41,075 nt of DNA, taken from contig JAFXJJ010000088.1 of the NCBI GenBank assembly GCA_017532345.1, positions 1 through 41,075 on the forward strand. Direction: 5' to 3'. Below, in pieces: positions 1-8,770 of this stretch; position 1 is the stretch's first letter, and every line of letters starts with the position of its first letter. The DNA is from Erysipelotrichales bacterium (lineage in GTDB: Bacteria; Bacillota_I; Bacilli_A; Erysipelotrichales; Erysipelotrichaceae). The translations under genes were made by a program, and so were the position numbers. Below the pieces are notes generated by a model. The model did not search any database and was not told the DNA's origin. It worked only from the letters and a program-made list of their open reading frames with translations.

Positions 1-1833
1 ATTGCTGGTGCTAAATATCGTGGAGAGTTTGAAGAACGATTAAAAGCTGTACTAAAAGAAATTGAAGCATCTAATGGTGAGATTATTCTTTTCATTGATG
101 AGATTCACACTTTAGTTGGTGCTGGAAAAACAGAAGGTAGTATGGATGCTGCCAACTTATTAAAACCAATGCTTGCTCGTGGTGAGCTTCGCTGTATCGG
201 TGCTACAACTTTTAATGAATATCGTCAAAATATCGAAAAGGATAAAGCATTAGAACGTCGATTCCAACAAGTACAAGTAAATGAACCTACTATTGAAGAT
301 ACTGTAAGTATTTTACGAGGTCTTAAGGATCGCTTTGAAACACATCATGGAGTGCAAATCTTAGATGAGGCAATCCTAGCAGCAGCTACATTAAGCTCAA
401 GATATATTACTGATCGTTTCTTACCCGATAAAGCAATCGATTTGATTGATGAAGCATGTGCTTCAATTAGAGTTCAAATTGATTCTAAACCAACAGAGTT
501 AGATCAAATTGCACGAAAAATTATGCAAGCTGAAATAGAAGTTACTGCTCTAAAGAAAGAAAACGATAATCCAAAAACAAAAGAACGTTTAGCTGAAATA
601 GAAAAAGATTTAGAAAACTGGAAATCACACAAAGATGAATTAGAAAAAACATGGATGAAAGAAAAACAATCATTAGAAGATCAAGTTAAGTTAAAGAATG
701 ACCTTGAACGGGCAAAAGTTGAGTTAGTTGAGGCTCAGAATGCTGCTAAGTACGAAGATGCTGCTAGATTACAATATGGCGTTATTCCTGAGTTAGAGGA
801 ACAATTGAAGAGTATACAAGAAGCTTCTTTAAATAAGAAGATGCTTAAAGAAATTGTTGATGAACAATTAATTGCTTCAATTGTATCAAAATGGACTAGT
901 ATTGAAGTATCTCGGTTAATGAGTTCTCAAAAGCAAAAAATTCTTCATCTTAAAGATGAATTAGGTAAACGCGTTAAAGGGCAAGATGAAGCGTTAGATG
1001 TTGTATCTTCGACAATTCTTCGAAGCAAAGCACATATTCAAAGTGCCAATCGTCCAGTTGGTTCATTCATGTTCCTAGGACCTACTGGTGTTGGGAAAAC
1101 GGAGATAGCGAAAGCACTAGCTGAACAATTATTCGATAGTGAAACTAAGCTTATTCGTATTGATATGAGCGAATACATGGAAAAGCACAGTGTTTCTAGA
1201 TTAATTGGTGCTCCTCCAGGTTATGTAGGATTCGATGAGGGTGGACAATTAACTGAGGCTGTTAAACGTAAACCATATAGTATTATTTTACTAGATGAAA
1301 TTGAAAAGGCTCATCCTGATGTTTATAATGTTTTACTTCAAATCTTAGATGATGGACGTATTACTGATTCTAAAGGTGTTACAATTGACTTCACAAATAC
1401 TATCTTATTAATGACTAGTAATTTAGGTAGTAGTTTAATTAGTGAAAATATGTCAAGAGAAGAAGTAGAAGAAACATATAATAAAGCATTAAAACAATAC
1501 TTTAAACCTGAATTATTAAACCGTATTGATGAAATTGTAGTATTCAATTCATTAAATGAAGACTCTCTTAAAGAAATCGCGAAGAAATTCATGAATGAAT
1601 TAAGCGTTCGTTTAAAAGAACAAAACATCATTCTTACAATTGATGATTCAGTTTATGAAAAGATTGTGAGAGATGGTAGTGATGTGACTTATGGTGCTAG
1701 ACCAATGCGTCGTTTCATTCAACGTGAAATTGAAAATCCATTGGCTGTGAAAATACTAAGTATGGATGATGTAGGATTTGATGATGTTACTTTCCATATA
1801 TCAGTTATTGATAATCAGTTTGTGATTGAATAG
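1..1833 (+). CDS. clpB: ATP-dependent disaggregase ClpB (5' truncated by window edge)
   Basis: ClpB is a hexameric AAA+ disaggregase that works with DnaK to rescue aggregated proteins in the cytosol. Only the C-terminal 610 residues or so are present; the reading frame is open from base 1, so the start lies upstream of the window. The first AAA+ module appears from its Walker B ([13 protein letters not shown]) onward. A long Glu/Lys-rich coiled-coil middle domain follows (about nt 500-840), which separates ClpB from most ClpC/ClpA proteins. The second AAA+ module has Walker [10 protein letters not shown] near nt 1080, Walker [14 protein letters not shown] near nt 1290, and the typical C-terminal D2 domain ([18 protein letters not shown]). 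A strong terminator follows directly, so this is the last gene of its transcript. Identity is very secure. Confidence 0.96.
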   Translation: MAGAKYRGEFEERLKAVLKEIEASNGEIILFIDEIHTLVGAGKTEGSMDAANLLKPMLARGELRCIGATTFNEYRQNIEKDKALERRFQQVQVNEPTIEDTVSILRGLKDRFETHHGVQILDEAILAAATLSSRYITDRFLPDKAIDLIDEACASIRVQIDSKPTELDQIARKIMQAEIEVTALKKENDNPKTKERLAEIEKDLENWKSHKDELEKTWMKEKQSLEDQVKLKNDLERAKVELVEAQNAAKYEDAARLQYGVIPELEEQLKSIQEASLNKKMLKEIVDEQLIASIVSKWTSIEVSRLMSSQKQKILHLKDELGKRVKGQDEALDVVSSTILRSKAHIQSANRPVGSFMFLGPTGVGKTEIAKALAEQLFDSETKLIRIDMSEYMEKHSVSRLIGAPPGYVGFDEGGQLTEAVKRKPYSIILLDEIEKAHPDVYNVLLQILDDGRITDSKGVTIDFTNTILLMTSNLGSSLISENMSREEVEETYNKALKQYFKPELLNRIDEIVVFNSLNEDSLKEIAKKFMNELSVRLKEQNIILTIDDSVYEKIVRDGSDVTYGARPMRRFIQREIENPLAVKILSMDDVGFDDVTFHISVIDNQFVIE

Positions 1834-1836
1834 TAG

Positions 1837-1868
1837 AGGAATGGCTTTATGCCATTCCTTTAATTTTG
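1837..1868 (+). terminator. Intrinsic terminator of clpB
   Basis: A perfect 9-bp stem (AGGAATGGC/GCCATTCCT) with a 5-nt loop is followed by a T-rich tract. It begins three bases after the clpB stop codon. Confidence 0.85.
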
Positions 1869-1903
1869 TAGCTAAATGAATATAATGAGTGTTTGCATTG
1901 GAA

Positions 1904-1932
1904 TTGTTTACTAAATAAAATTATGGTATATT
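1904..1932 (+). promoter_or_regulatory. SigmaA-type promoter of the hybrid kinase gene
   Basis: A TTGTTT -35 box and a TATATT -10 box are separated by 17 bp, with a TGG extended -10 element. It lies about 35 bp before the start codon of the sensor kinase gene. Confidence 0.65.
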
Positions 1933-1967
1933 TATAGATAGTAAATACATTAAAAGGAAGTGGAATT

Positions 1968-4900
1968 ATGTTATTAGCATTTCTACAAGTTATCCAAACA
2001 ATAGGTATTCTTGTTCCAGTTGTGGGAATCGTCACACTACTTAGAAAAGATCAAAATAAAACAGCAACATACCTTATGCTTTCGAACGTCGGTTGCTTAA
2101 TTCTAAATGGCTGTTATTTATTGTTACTTCGCTCTACTGGTTTTGAAGAAGCAGTATTAGCACTTAAAATGCAATATCTTGGTAATTTATTATTCTATTT
2201 TTTCTTCGTTAATTTCGTAGTTTCCTATTTACATATTAAATATCCTAGAACCTTAATGAGTGTATGGGCGATATTTGAGGCCTTTGAATTATATTTGCTT
2301 TGGGGTGATCGTCATATGAACTTAGTGTTTGAAAGTATTAAATTCATTCATCAAGGTCAAATAGATTTCAATTATTTGGTAACACGTCCTGGAACATGGA
2401 TTATGATTCGTAATGGGTATCTTAGTTTTACCTTGTTTGGATTATTAATTTTCACGTTAATATTAATGCTTAAATCTAAAATTAAAACAGATAGAGAAAA
2501 TCTAGCTCGATTAGTTGGGGCAGAAGCAATCGTTATTACTTCAACAATAATTACGATGCTACAATATCTTCCATTTGATGTATCACCAATATGTTCATCA
2601 TTGTCTGTTTATATGATTATCATAAGTGTCATTAAGGATGAATTCTTTGGCTTAGCAGATTATGGTAAAGAGTTAATTTTGGATCATATTGAAGGTGCTT
2701 TTATTATAACTGATACGAAATATTGTTTCCTAGATGCTAACCTACATGCGAAGAAATTATTTCCAGAACTTTTAATTTGGCCAGTTCGTTCACGCTTAAG
2801 AGGCGATTTATATGAGTTATTTACGTCTTCAATAACTGAAGTGGTTTGGAATAATCGCCATTATGAAAAGGTTATTACACAAATTGGTCAAAATGATAAG
2901 ATTAAGGGATACTGTTTAGCTCTCATAGATGTAACTAAACAACATCAATTAATGGAAGAATTGATAGTTGAAAAGGAACGAGCTGAACAGGCAAACAAAG
3001 CAAAATCAATCTTCATGTCGAATATGTCACATGAGATTCGTACACCAATGAATGCAGTTGTAGGTATGACAGATATTTTGTTACGCAGTGATTTAGATGA
3101 ACAAGATCGTGGCTATTTAATGAACATTAAAAGTTCAGGCGAAGCCCTACTAACAATAATCAATGATATATTAGATTTCTCTAAGATTGAATCAGGGAAA
3201 ATGGATTTAGTTAACACAGAATATGAACCGATGAGTATGCTTAATGATTTAGGAATGATCTTCCTTAATCGTATCGGTAATAAACCGATTGAATTACTTT
3301 TTGATATTGATAAGAATTTACCTGAGAAATTATTTGGTGATTCCTTACGTATTAGACAAATCATTATTAATTTGATGAATAATGCAGTTAAGTTTACAGA
3401 TAAAGGCTATGTGAAACTATCATTAAAGGTGAATTCAATTGATGGTGATGAAATTGAGTTCTTAGTTAATGTTGAAGATAGTGGACAAGGAATTAAGGAA
3501 GAGGATAAAGGTGGTTTGTTTGAGTCCTTCTCACAAGTAGATACGAAAAAGAATCATGGTAAAGAAGGTACTGGGTTGGGATTAGCTATATCTAAGCAGC
3601 TAGTAGAACTTATGAATGGTACGATAGGGTTAGAGAGTGAATATGGGAAAGGAAGTAATTTCTATTTCACGTATAAACAAAAAATATGTTCAGCTAAACC
3701 TATTGCTGTGTTAGATACTAATAATGAATTACCAACAATTAATGTTTGTTTATCTAAACCATATACAACAGAGCTATTTAAGAAAATGGCTTTAGAATAT
3801 GGTGTAGAGTGTTTAGATTATAGTAAAAACAATGAGCTAGCTGATTTCATTTTTGTTGATAATATTATGTATTCGGAATTGAGTCATGAATTATTGCCGT
3901 TAATTGAAAAGGGGACTAAAATCTGTTTACTTCAAAATCCAATGGAAGATAATTTATGGGATAATAGATTAATTGCGATTAATGCTCCTATTTACAGTAT
4001 TAATTTCTGTGCTGTACTTAATGGTAAGAATGTCCATGTATCAAATCGAAAGAATGATTCCATGAATTTTGAAGCGCCTGATGCACGTGTTTTAATTGTT
4101 GATGATAACGAGATGAACCTAAAGGTGGCAAAGGGATTATTAGAACCATTAAAGTTACAAATAGATACTGCTGATAATGGGAAAAAGGCTATTGATATGA
4201 TTGTTAAGAAACGTTATGATATTGTGTTTATGGATCATATGATGCCTATTATGGATGGGGTCGAAGCAACTATGGCACTTCGTAATATGGATGATGAATA
4301 CTTCAAGAATGTTCCTATTATCGCATTAACAGCGAATGCGATTGTAGAGGCTAAGGAAAGTTTTAAAAAAGCTGGTATGAATGATTTTGTTGCTAAGCCA
4401 ATTGAAGTTAAACAAATATGTGCTACATTAAGAAAATGGTTACCAGAATCATATATTCATGAGAAAGAGGTAGTCCAAGAAAAATCGATAATCGAAGAAT
4501 TGCCAGTGATTGAGAATTTAGATGTTGCATTAGGCATTAAGTATTCAGGAAGTAAAGAATTATTTATGAATCTTTTAGGTGATTACTATAAAATGATAGA
4601 TATGAAATCAACTAAAATTGAAAAATGTCTTGCAGATGGATTATTACGAGATTATACTATTGAAGTACATGCACTTAAGAATACATCTCGTATGATTGGT
4701 GCAATTGAATTGTCTGAGAAATTCTATCAGTTAGAAATGCTAGGGAAAGAAGAAAATGTAGTTCAATTGAAACAAGAAACTCCTGCAGTATTGGCATTGT
4801 ATCGTAGTTATAAACCGATTTTAAAGGAATATGGGGAAATACAAGATACTGATAAGAATGATGTATCAATGATTGAATTAATTGAAATGCTTACAGTTAT

Positions 4901-5096
4901 GAATGAAGCAGTTAATGAATTTGACTTAGATACAGTTGATGATGTAATGAAGAAACTTGAAAATTCAAATTTACCTCAATATTGTAATGATTACATGGAA
5001 CAGTTACGCGCTTATGTAGCTGATGTAGCTATGATGGAAATTATGGATCTTACAAATGAGATGATTAAACGAATTAAGGAAGAGGAGAATGTGTAG
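1968..5096 (+). CDS. Membrane hybrid sensor histidine kinase (7TM-PAS-HisKA-HATPase-REC-Hpt)
   Basis: This 1042-residue hybrid sensor kinase carries a complete internal phosphorelay. Residues 1-220 form about seven membrane helices resembling the 7TM N-terminal sensor region of Gram-positive kinases. A PAS-like segment follows (about 230-330). The dimerization domain has the H-box SHEIRTPMN with phospho-accepting His355. The ATPase domain shows an N box (NLMNNAVKF, near 465), G1 (GQGI) and G2 (GTGLGL). Residues about 590-690 look like a degenerate receiver without acidic residues. A canonical receiver then has Asp712/Asp713, phospho-acceptor Asp756 (FMDHMMP) and Lys810. A C-terminal Hpt domain has His901 in VHALKNTS. 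The ATG has a GGAAG site upstream and its own promoter. The next gene overlaps the translation stop region and is a probable phosphorelay partner. The input signal is unknown. Confidence 0.93.
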   Translation: MLLAFLQVIQTIGILVPVVGIVTLLRKDQNKTATYLMLSNVGCLILNGCYLLLLRSTGFEEAVLALKMQYLGNLLFYFFFVNFVVSYLHIKYPRTLMSVWAIFEAFELYLLWGDRHMNLVFESIKFIHQGQIDFNYLVTRPGTWIMIRNGYLSFTLFGLLIFTLILMLKSKIKTDRENLARLVGAEAIVITSTIITMLQYLPFDVSPICSSLSVYMIIISVIKDEFFGLADYGKELILDHIEGAFIITDTKYCFLDANLHAKKLFPELLIWPVRSRLRGDLYELFTSSITEVVWNNRHYEKVITQIGQNDKIKGYCLALIDVTKQHQLMEELIVEKERAEQANKAKSIFMSNMSHEIRTPMNAVVGMTDILLRSDLDEQDRGYLMNIKSSGEALLTIINDILDFSKIESGKMDLVNTEYEPMSMLNDLGMIFLNRIGNKPIELLFDIDKNLPEKLFGDSLRIRQIIINLMNNAVKFTDKGYVKLSLKVNSIDGDEIEFLVNVEDSGQGIKEEDKGGLFESFSQVDTKKNHGKEGTGLGLAISKQLVELMNGTIGLESEYGKGSNFYFTYKQKICSAKPIAVLDTNNELPTINVCLSKPYTTELFKKMALEYGVECLDYSKNNELADFIFVDNIMYSELSHELLPLIEKGTKICLLQNPMEDNLWDNRLIAINAPIYSINFCAVLNGKNVHVSNRKNDSMNFEAPDARVLIVDDNEMNLKVAKGLLEPLKLQIDTADNGKKAIDMIVKKRYDIVFMDHMMPIMDGVEATMALRNMDDEYFKNVPIIALTANAIVEAKESFKKAGMNDFVAKPIEVKQICATLRKWLPESYIHEKEVVQEKSIIEELPVIENLDVALGIKYSGSKELFMNLLGDYYKMIDMKSTKIEKCLADGLLRDYTIEVHALKNTSRMIGAIELSEKFYQLEMLGKEENVVQLKQETPAVLALYRSYKPILKEYGEIQDTDKNDVSMIELIEMLTVMNEAVNEFDLDTVDDVMKKLENSNLPQYCNDYMEQLRAYVADVAMMEIMDLTNEMIKRIKEEENV

Positions 5097-5097
5097 T

Positions 5098-5862
5098 ATG
5101 CAAAATATTTTATTGGTGGTTGATACTCCAAGCTATTTAGTAGTACAGTTACAAGAAAAGCTAGAAAATACTTCTTATAATGTAATCACGGTTAATGCTG
5201 ATACTGATGCTATTCATGAAATAAAGGAAGAATTATGTGCTATTTTAATTTATGCAGATGAAGATTTAATCAGTAAAACATATGCACTTACATATTTGAA
5301 AGATAAAGCAGTTGAAGATGAGTTACCAGTATTTGTATTTGGCTATTCTGAAGAAATTTCAGCTGTAGAAGATTATATTTCTAAAGGATTAATCCAAGAT
5401 CACTTTACAAGACCAATCAATGTTAGAGAAGCTGTAAGTGCAATTGACAGCTATTTAAAGAAGTATGGTAATCAAAATAAAAAGAAAGTACTAGTTGTTG
5501 ATGATTCAGGAGCTATGCTTAGAAATGTAAAGGGATGGTTAGAGGATAAGTATCATGTTATTCTTGCTAATTCTGGTGCGATGGCTATTAAATATCTAGC
5601 ACTGAATCGTCCAGATTTAGTATTACTTGACTATGTAATGCCAGTAGTTGATGGTAAGCAAGTGTTAGAAATGATACGTACTGAAACTGATTTCTATGAT
5701 ATTCCAGTTATTTTCTTGACTGGCAGAGATGATCAAGAAAGTGTAATGAAAGTAATGGAATTAAAGGTTCAAGGATATTTATTAAAGACTATGCCACCTG
5801 AACAAATAGTAAAGACAATTGATGATTTTTTTGAAAAGCAAAAAGGCTTGAAACAAATGTAG
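5098..5862 (+). CDS. Two-receiver response regulator without output domain
   Basis: This 254-residue cytosolic protein consists of two CheY-like receiver domains in tandem. The second (residues about 130-250) is canonical: Asp135/Asp136 acidic pocket, phospho-acceptor Asp178 in LLDYVMP, Thr208 and Lys230. The first (1-125) is degenerate: a single Asp9 at the pocket, Tyr52 where the phospho-acceptor should sit, and Arg in place of the conserved Lys. No DNA-binding, GGDEF or other output domain follows, so signalling is probably by protein contact or as a phosphate sink. I chose the ATG at 5098 because AGGAG (5083-5087) is 10 nt upstream; the ATG at 5089 would sit on top of it. It starts 1 nt after the kinase stop codon, so the two are probably co-translated. 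Confidence 0.88.
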   Translation: MQNILLVVDTPSYLVVQLQEKLENTSYNVITVNADTDAIHEIKEELCAILIYADEDLISKTYALTYLKDKAVEDELPVFVFGYSEEISAVEDYISKGLIQDHFTRPINVREAVSAIDSYLKKYGNQNKKKVLVVDDSGAMLRNVKGWLEDKYHVILANSGAMAIKYLALNRPDLVLLDYVMPVVDGKQVLEMIRTETDFYDIPVIFLTGRDDQESVMKVMELKVQGYLLKTMPPEQIVKTIDDFFEKQKGLKQM

Positions 5863-5868
5863 TTATTG

Positions 5869-5899
5869 AGAATGGTATTCGTACCATTCTTTTTGTTTT
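5869..5899 (+). terminator. Intrinsic terminator of the kinase/regulator operon
   Basis: A perfect 9-bp stem (AGAATGGTA/TACCATTCT) with a stable TTCG tetraloop is followed by a T-rich run. Confidence 0.9.
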
Positions 5900-5911
5900 A
5901 TGATATTATTG

Positions 5912-5940
5912 TGGTTTAATAAGGTATTTTATGGTATTAT
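5912..5940 (+). promoter_or_regulatory. Possible promoter of the rsmE operon
   Basis: The -10 box TATTAT is preceded by TGG (extended -10). The -35 match (TGGTTT, 17-bp spacing) is weak. It lies 17 bp upstream of rsmE, just after a terminator, where a promoter is expected. Confidence 0.45.
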
Positions 5941-5957
5941 TTATATGGTGATTAAAT

Positions 5958-6677
5958 ATGCAACAATATTATGTTAATTACAATATTGATGAAAGTCAAA
6001 AAGTTGAATTTGATAAAGAACAGTGTCATCATTTATTGAAGGTTCTCCGTATGAAGAGTGGAGATGTAGTATATGTGGTTGATACTGATGCTAATAAATA
6101 TGTAGTTGAATTAGAAGTTGGTGATACCGTTTATGGACGTATAGTTAAGCGCCATGAAGCAACTTCTGAAATGGGGATTCGTATCTACCTAGCACAAGGA
6201 CTAATTAAAGGAGATAGATGGGATTATTTCCTTCAAAAAGCTTGTGAATTTGGTGCTACCGATATCATTCCATTAGTTTTAAAACGAAATGTAGTAAAGG
6301 TTAATGATGGTATTGATAAGAAAATCGAACGTTTCAATAAGATCGCGAAAGAGGCTGCTGAACAAAGTAAACGTGATATTTTACCTAAGGTTCATAAACC
6401 AATGACCTTAAAAGAATTGGTGAAATTAGATGCTGATTGTAAACTAGTAGCATATGAGGATGTAGCTGGTTCTACAGCTCTAAAAGATAGTTTATCTAAG
6501 CCAATCGAATCAATTATTTTTGTCGCTGGTTCTGAGGGTGGTTTTGATAGTGAAGAAGTTGCATATCTAAAAGAAAATGGTTATCAAGTTGTTGGACTAG
6601 GACCAAGAATTCTACGTGCAGAGAGTGCATCTTTATACTTTTTAAGTGCTTTGAGTTATGAGAAAGGAATGATTTAA
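5958..6677 (+). CDS. rsmE: 16S rRNA (uracil(1498)-N(3))-methyltransferase RsmE
   Basis: RsmE is an SPOUT-class enzyme that transfers a methyl group from S-adenosylmethionine to N3 of U1498 in 16S rRNA of the 30S subunit. The 239-residue length is typical. The N-terminal PUA-like part contains CHHLLKVLRM, and the C-terminal trefoil knot shows VAGSEGGF and GLGPRILRAESA, the SAM-binding signatures. The start has only a weak ribosome binding site (GGTGATTA). It heads a tight operon (unknown gene, mtaB, murE-type ligase), and the following gene overlaps its stop codon by one base. rsmE-mtaB adjacency matches the Bacillus yqeU-yqeV pair. Confidence 0.95.
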   Translation: MQQYYVNYNIDESQKVEFDKEQCHHLLKVLRMKSGDVVYVVDTDANKYVVELEVGDTVYGRIVKRHEATSEMGIRIYLAQGLIKGDRWDYFLQKACEFGATDIIPLVLKRNVVKVNDGIDKKIERFNKIAKEAAEQSKRDILPKVHKPMTLKELVKLDADCKLVAYEDVAGSTALKDSLSKPIESIIFVAGSEGGFDSEEVAYLKENGYQVVGLGPRILRAESASLYFLSALSYEKGMI

Positions 6678-7462
6678 TGGCAAAGAAATTTATTGATGTA
6701 TTGAATAAACAAATTAAACGTTCCTTTAAAGCTAATGATTATGAAAAGAAATTAGCTCAAGATAATTTAAAAGAATGGGAAAAGCAAGGTCAAAAGGCTG
6801 AATTAAAAACAGAATTAGACTATATTATGATGAGTACTGTTTTTCAATCAATTGTTAATAAAATGCAAATTGAAAATGCCTATTTACTTGTGAAGGATAG
6901 TTTAGTAGAATTTTGGGGTACTTTAGATTATCAAGAACGCAAACGTATTGTGAATATTGATATGAATAAGACATACGAAGAATTACCACATTTCATGTCA
7001 TTAAAGGATGGTAAAAATGTCTATATAACATTCCTAGATAGTAGAATGAATGAGATTTATACTGAAGAAACGGTGATGTTTGAATTAAAACAATACCATT
7101 CTTTATTTCTAAACTATAAGGAGTTTATACAACCATTCTCAGTTTATGATTATGATTGTTTTAATGGGAAATTTGTACCTACTATTTGTTTATGTAAAGA
7201 AAATGATACAATTATTTTATACAATAATACATTAGCTAAGTTCTATGTAATTAAAGATAAAGTAGTTTCATCATATCCTTTATTTGATAAAGATACTCCA
7301 TGGAAAACAATGACTATGGAATTATTGATGCCACTTGCTGAATTGTTAAAGGATGGTAATGAAACAGAGTTCTTTACGATGGCAAAAGCATTTGGATTAT
7401 ATAGTGAGGATTTCTATCGTAGTGTGAATAGAATTCTTGCTAAGAAGGGTTTATTCTTCTAA
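6677..7462 (+). CDS. Conserved-looking protein of unknown function between rsmE and mtaB
   Basis: I do not recognise this 261-residue protein. It starts in the overlap TAATG with the rsmE stop and ends just ahead of mtaB, so it is co-transcribed and probably co-translated with them. The N terminus is basic and helical (Lys/Gln/Glu-rich, about residues 1-45). The rest mixes short beta-like segments rich in Tyr, Phe and Asp. No signal peptide, clear membrane helix, metal-binding cysteine cluster or nucleotide-binding motif is visible, so it is probably cytosolic. Base and codon use match its neighbours. Its position suggests a link to RNA modification, but that is only inference from context. 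Confidence 0.75.
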   Translation: MAKKFIDVLNKQIKRSFKANDYEKKLAQDNLKEWEKQGQKAELKTELDYIMMSTVFQSIVNKMQIENAYLLVKDSLVEFWGTLDYQERKRIVNIDMNKTYEELPHFMSLKDGKNVYITFLDSRMNEIYTEETVMFELKQYHSLFLNYKEFIQPFSVYDYDCFNGKFVPTICLCKENDTIILYNNTLAKFYVIKDKVVSSYPLFDKDTPWKTMTMELLMPLAELLKDGNETEFFTMAKAFGLYSEDFYRSVNRILAKKGLFF

Positions 7463-7477
7463 GAAATGAGGTTTAAA

Positions 7478-8770
7478 ATGAAAAAGTTTAAGATACATAC
7501 GCTTGGGTGTAAAGTTAATACGTATGAATCACAAGCTATGAGTTATTCTCTAAAAGAAGCTGGATATGTAGAGGTAGGTGCTAAAGAGCCTGCTGATGTA
7601 TATATTATTCATACATGTGTAGTAACTAATACTGCTGCATTTAAGAGTAGACAAAAATTTGCGCAAGCAAGGAAAGAAAATCCTAACGCAGTTATTGTTG
7701 GGGTAGGTTGTTATATTCAAACAAATATTGATGCAGCAGAAGGAAATGAGAATATTGATATCCTTATTGGTAGCGATGGAAAGAGTAAAATTGTTGAAGT
7801 CTTAGATGAATATTATAAGAAACATGCGAAATTAAATTGTGTTACTAATATTTCTGATGTGAAACTGATTGAAGATTTTGAGGCTTATGTTTTTGAACAT
7901 CAATGTCGAGCTTTCTTAAAAATACAAGATGGATGCAATCAATTTTGTTCATACTGTATAATTCCATATAGTCGTGGAAGAGAACGTTCATTACCTATGG
8001 AGCGTGTAGTAAGTATGGCTAATCATTTAGTCGAAAGAGGACACCATGAAATTGTATTAACTGGTATTCATACTGGACGATATGGTAGAGATTTAGGATA
8101 TACATTAAATGATTTATTAATTGAATTATGTAAGATTGAAGGATTACATCGTATTCGTCTATCTTCTATTGAAGTAATCGAGATTACAGATGAATTATTA
8201 GAAACAATGCACAATAATCCTAAGATTGCGAATCATTTACATATTCCTTTACAAGCAGGTGATAATGAAACATTGAAACAAATGCATCGTCCATATACTT
8301 GTGAAGATTATAAGAATAGAATTACAGAAATTAGAAGATATTTTCCTGAAATATCGATTAGTAGTGATATTATTGTAGGCTTTCCAAGCGAAAGTGATGA
8401 ACAATATGAATTATCTAAACGTTTTATTGAAGAATGTGAATTATCATTCCTACATGTGTTCCCATTTTCAGCAAGAATTGGTACACCAGCTGCAAGCATG
8501 AAGAATGTTTTCCATGGTACTGCAAAGAAAGAACGTGCCAAGGATTTAGGTGAAGTTTCTAATAAATTAAAGAGTAATTATTATAAGAAGTTTGAAGGTA
8601 AAGTTATTGATGTAATGGTTGAAAGTACTCATGATGGTAAATACTATGGGTATAGTAGTGAATATATTTGGACAGAGATTACAGCTGATTGTATCGAGGT
8701 GGGTACTATTGTTCCAGTATATATTAAGGAAGCAAATGATGATATTTGTTTTGGTGAGGTGGTAAGATGA
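7478..8770 (+). CDS. mtaB: tRNA (N6-threonylcarbamoyladenosine(37)) methylthiotransferase MtaB
   Basis: MtaB is a radical-SAM enzyme with two [4Fe-4S] clusters. It converts t6A to ms2t6A at position 37 of tRNAs reading ANN codons. The N-terminal UPF0004 domain begins HTLGCKVN, with cluster cysteines Cys11, Cys47 and Cys78. The radical-SAM motif CxxxCxxC is Cys153/157/160 (GCNQFCSYCIIPYSRGRERS), and a C-terminal TRAM-like domain follows. The closest relatives by motif are MtaB (YqeV) rather than MiaB or RimO, because GCKVN is typical of that branch. I chose ATG 7478, which has GAGG six bases upstream, over the ATG at 7466 that overlaps this site. Its stop overlaps the next start (ATGA). Confidence 0.93.
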   Translation: MKKFKIHTLGCKVNTYESQAMSYSLKEAGYVEVGAKEPADVYIIHTCVVTNTAAFKSRQKFAQARKENPNAVIVGVGCYIQTNIDAAEGNENIDILIGSDGKSKIVEVLDEYYKKHAKLNCVTNISDVKLIEDFEAYVFEHQCRAFLKIQDGCNQFCSYCIIPYSRGRERSLPMERVVSMANHLVERGHHEIVLTGIHTGRYGRDLGYTLNDLLIELCKIEGLHRIRLSSIEVIEITDELLETMHNNPKIANHLHIPLQAGDNETLKQMHRPYTCEDYKNRITEIRRYFPEISISSDIIVGFPSESDEQYELSKRFIEECELSFLHVFPFSARIGTPAASMKNVFHGTAKKERAKDLGEVSNKLKSNYYKKFEGKVIDVMVESTHDGKYYGYSSEYIWTEITADCIEVGTIVPVYIKEANDDICFGEVVR

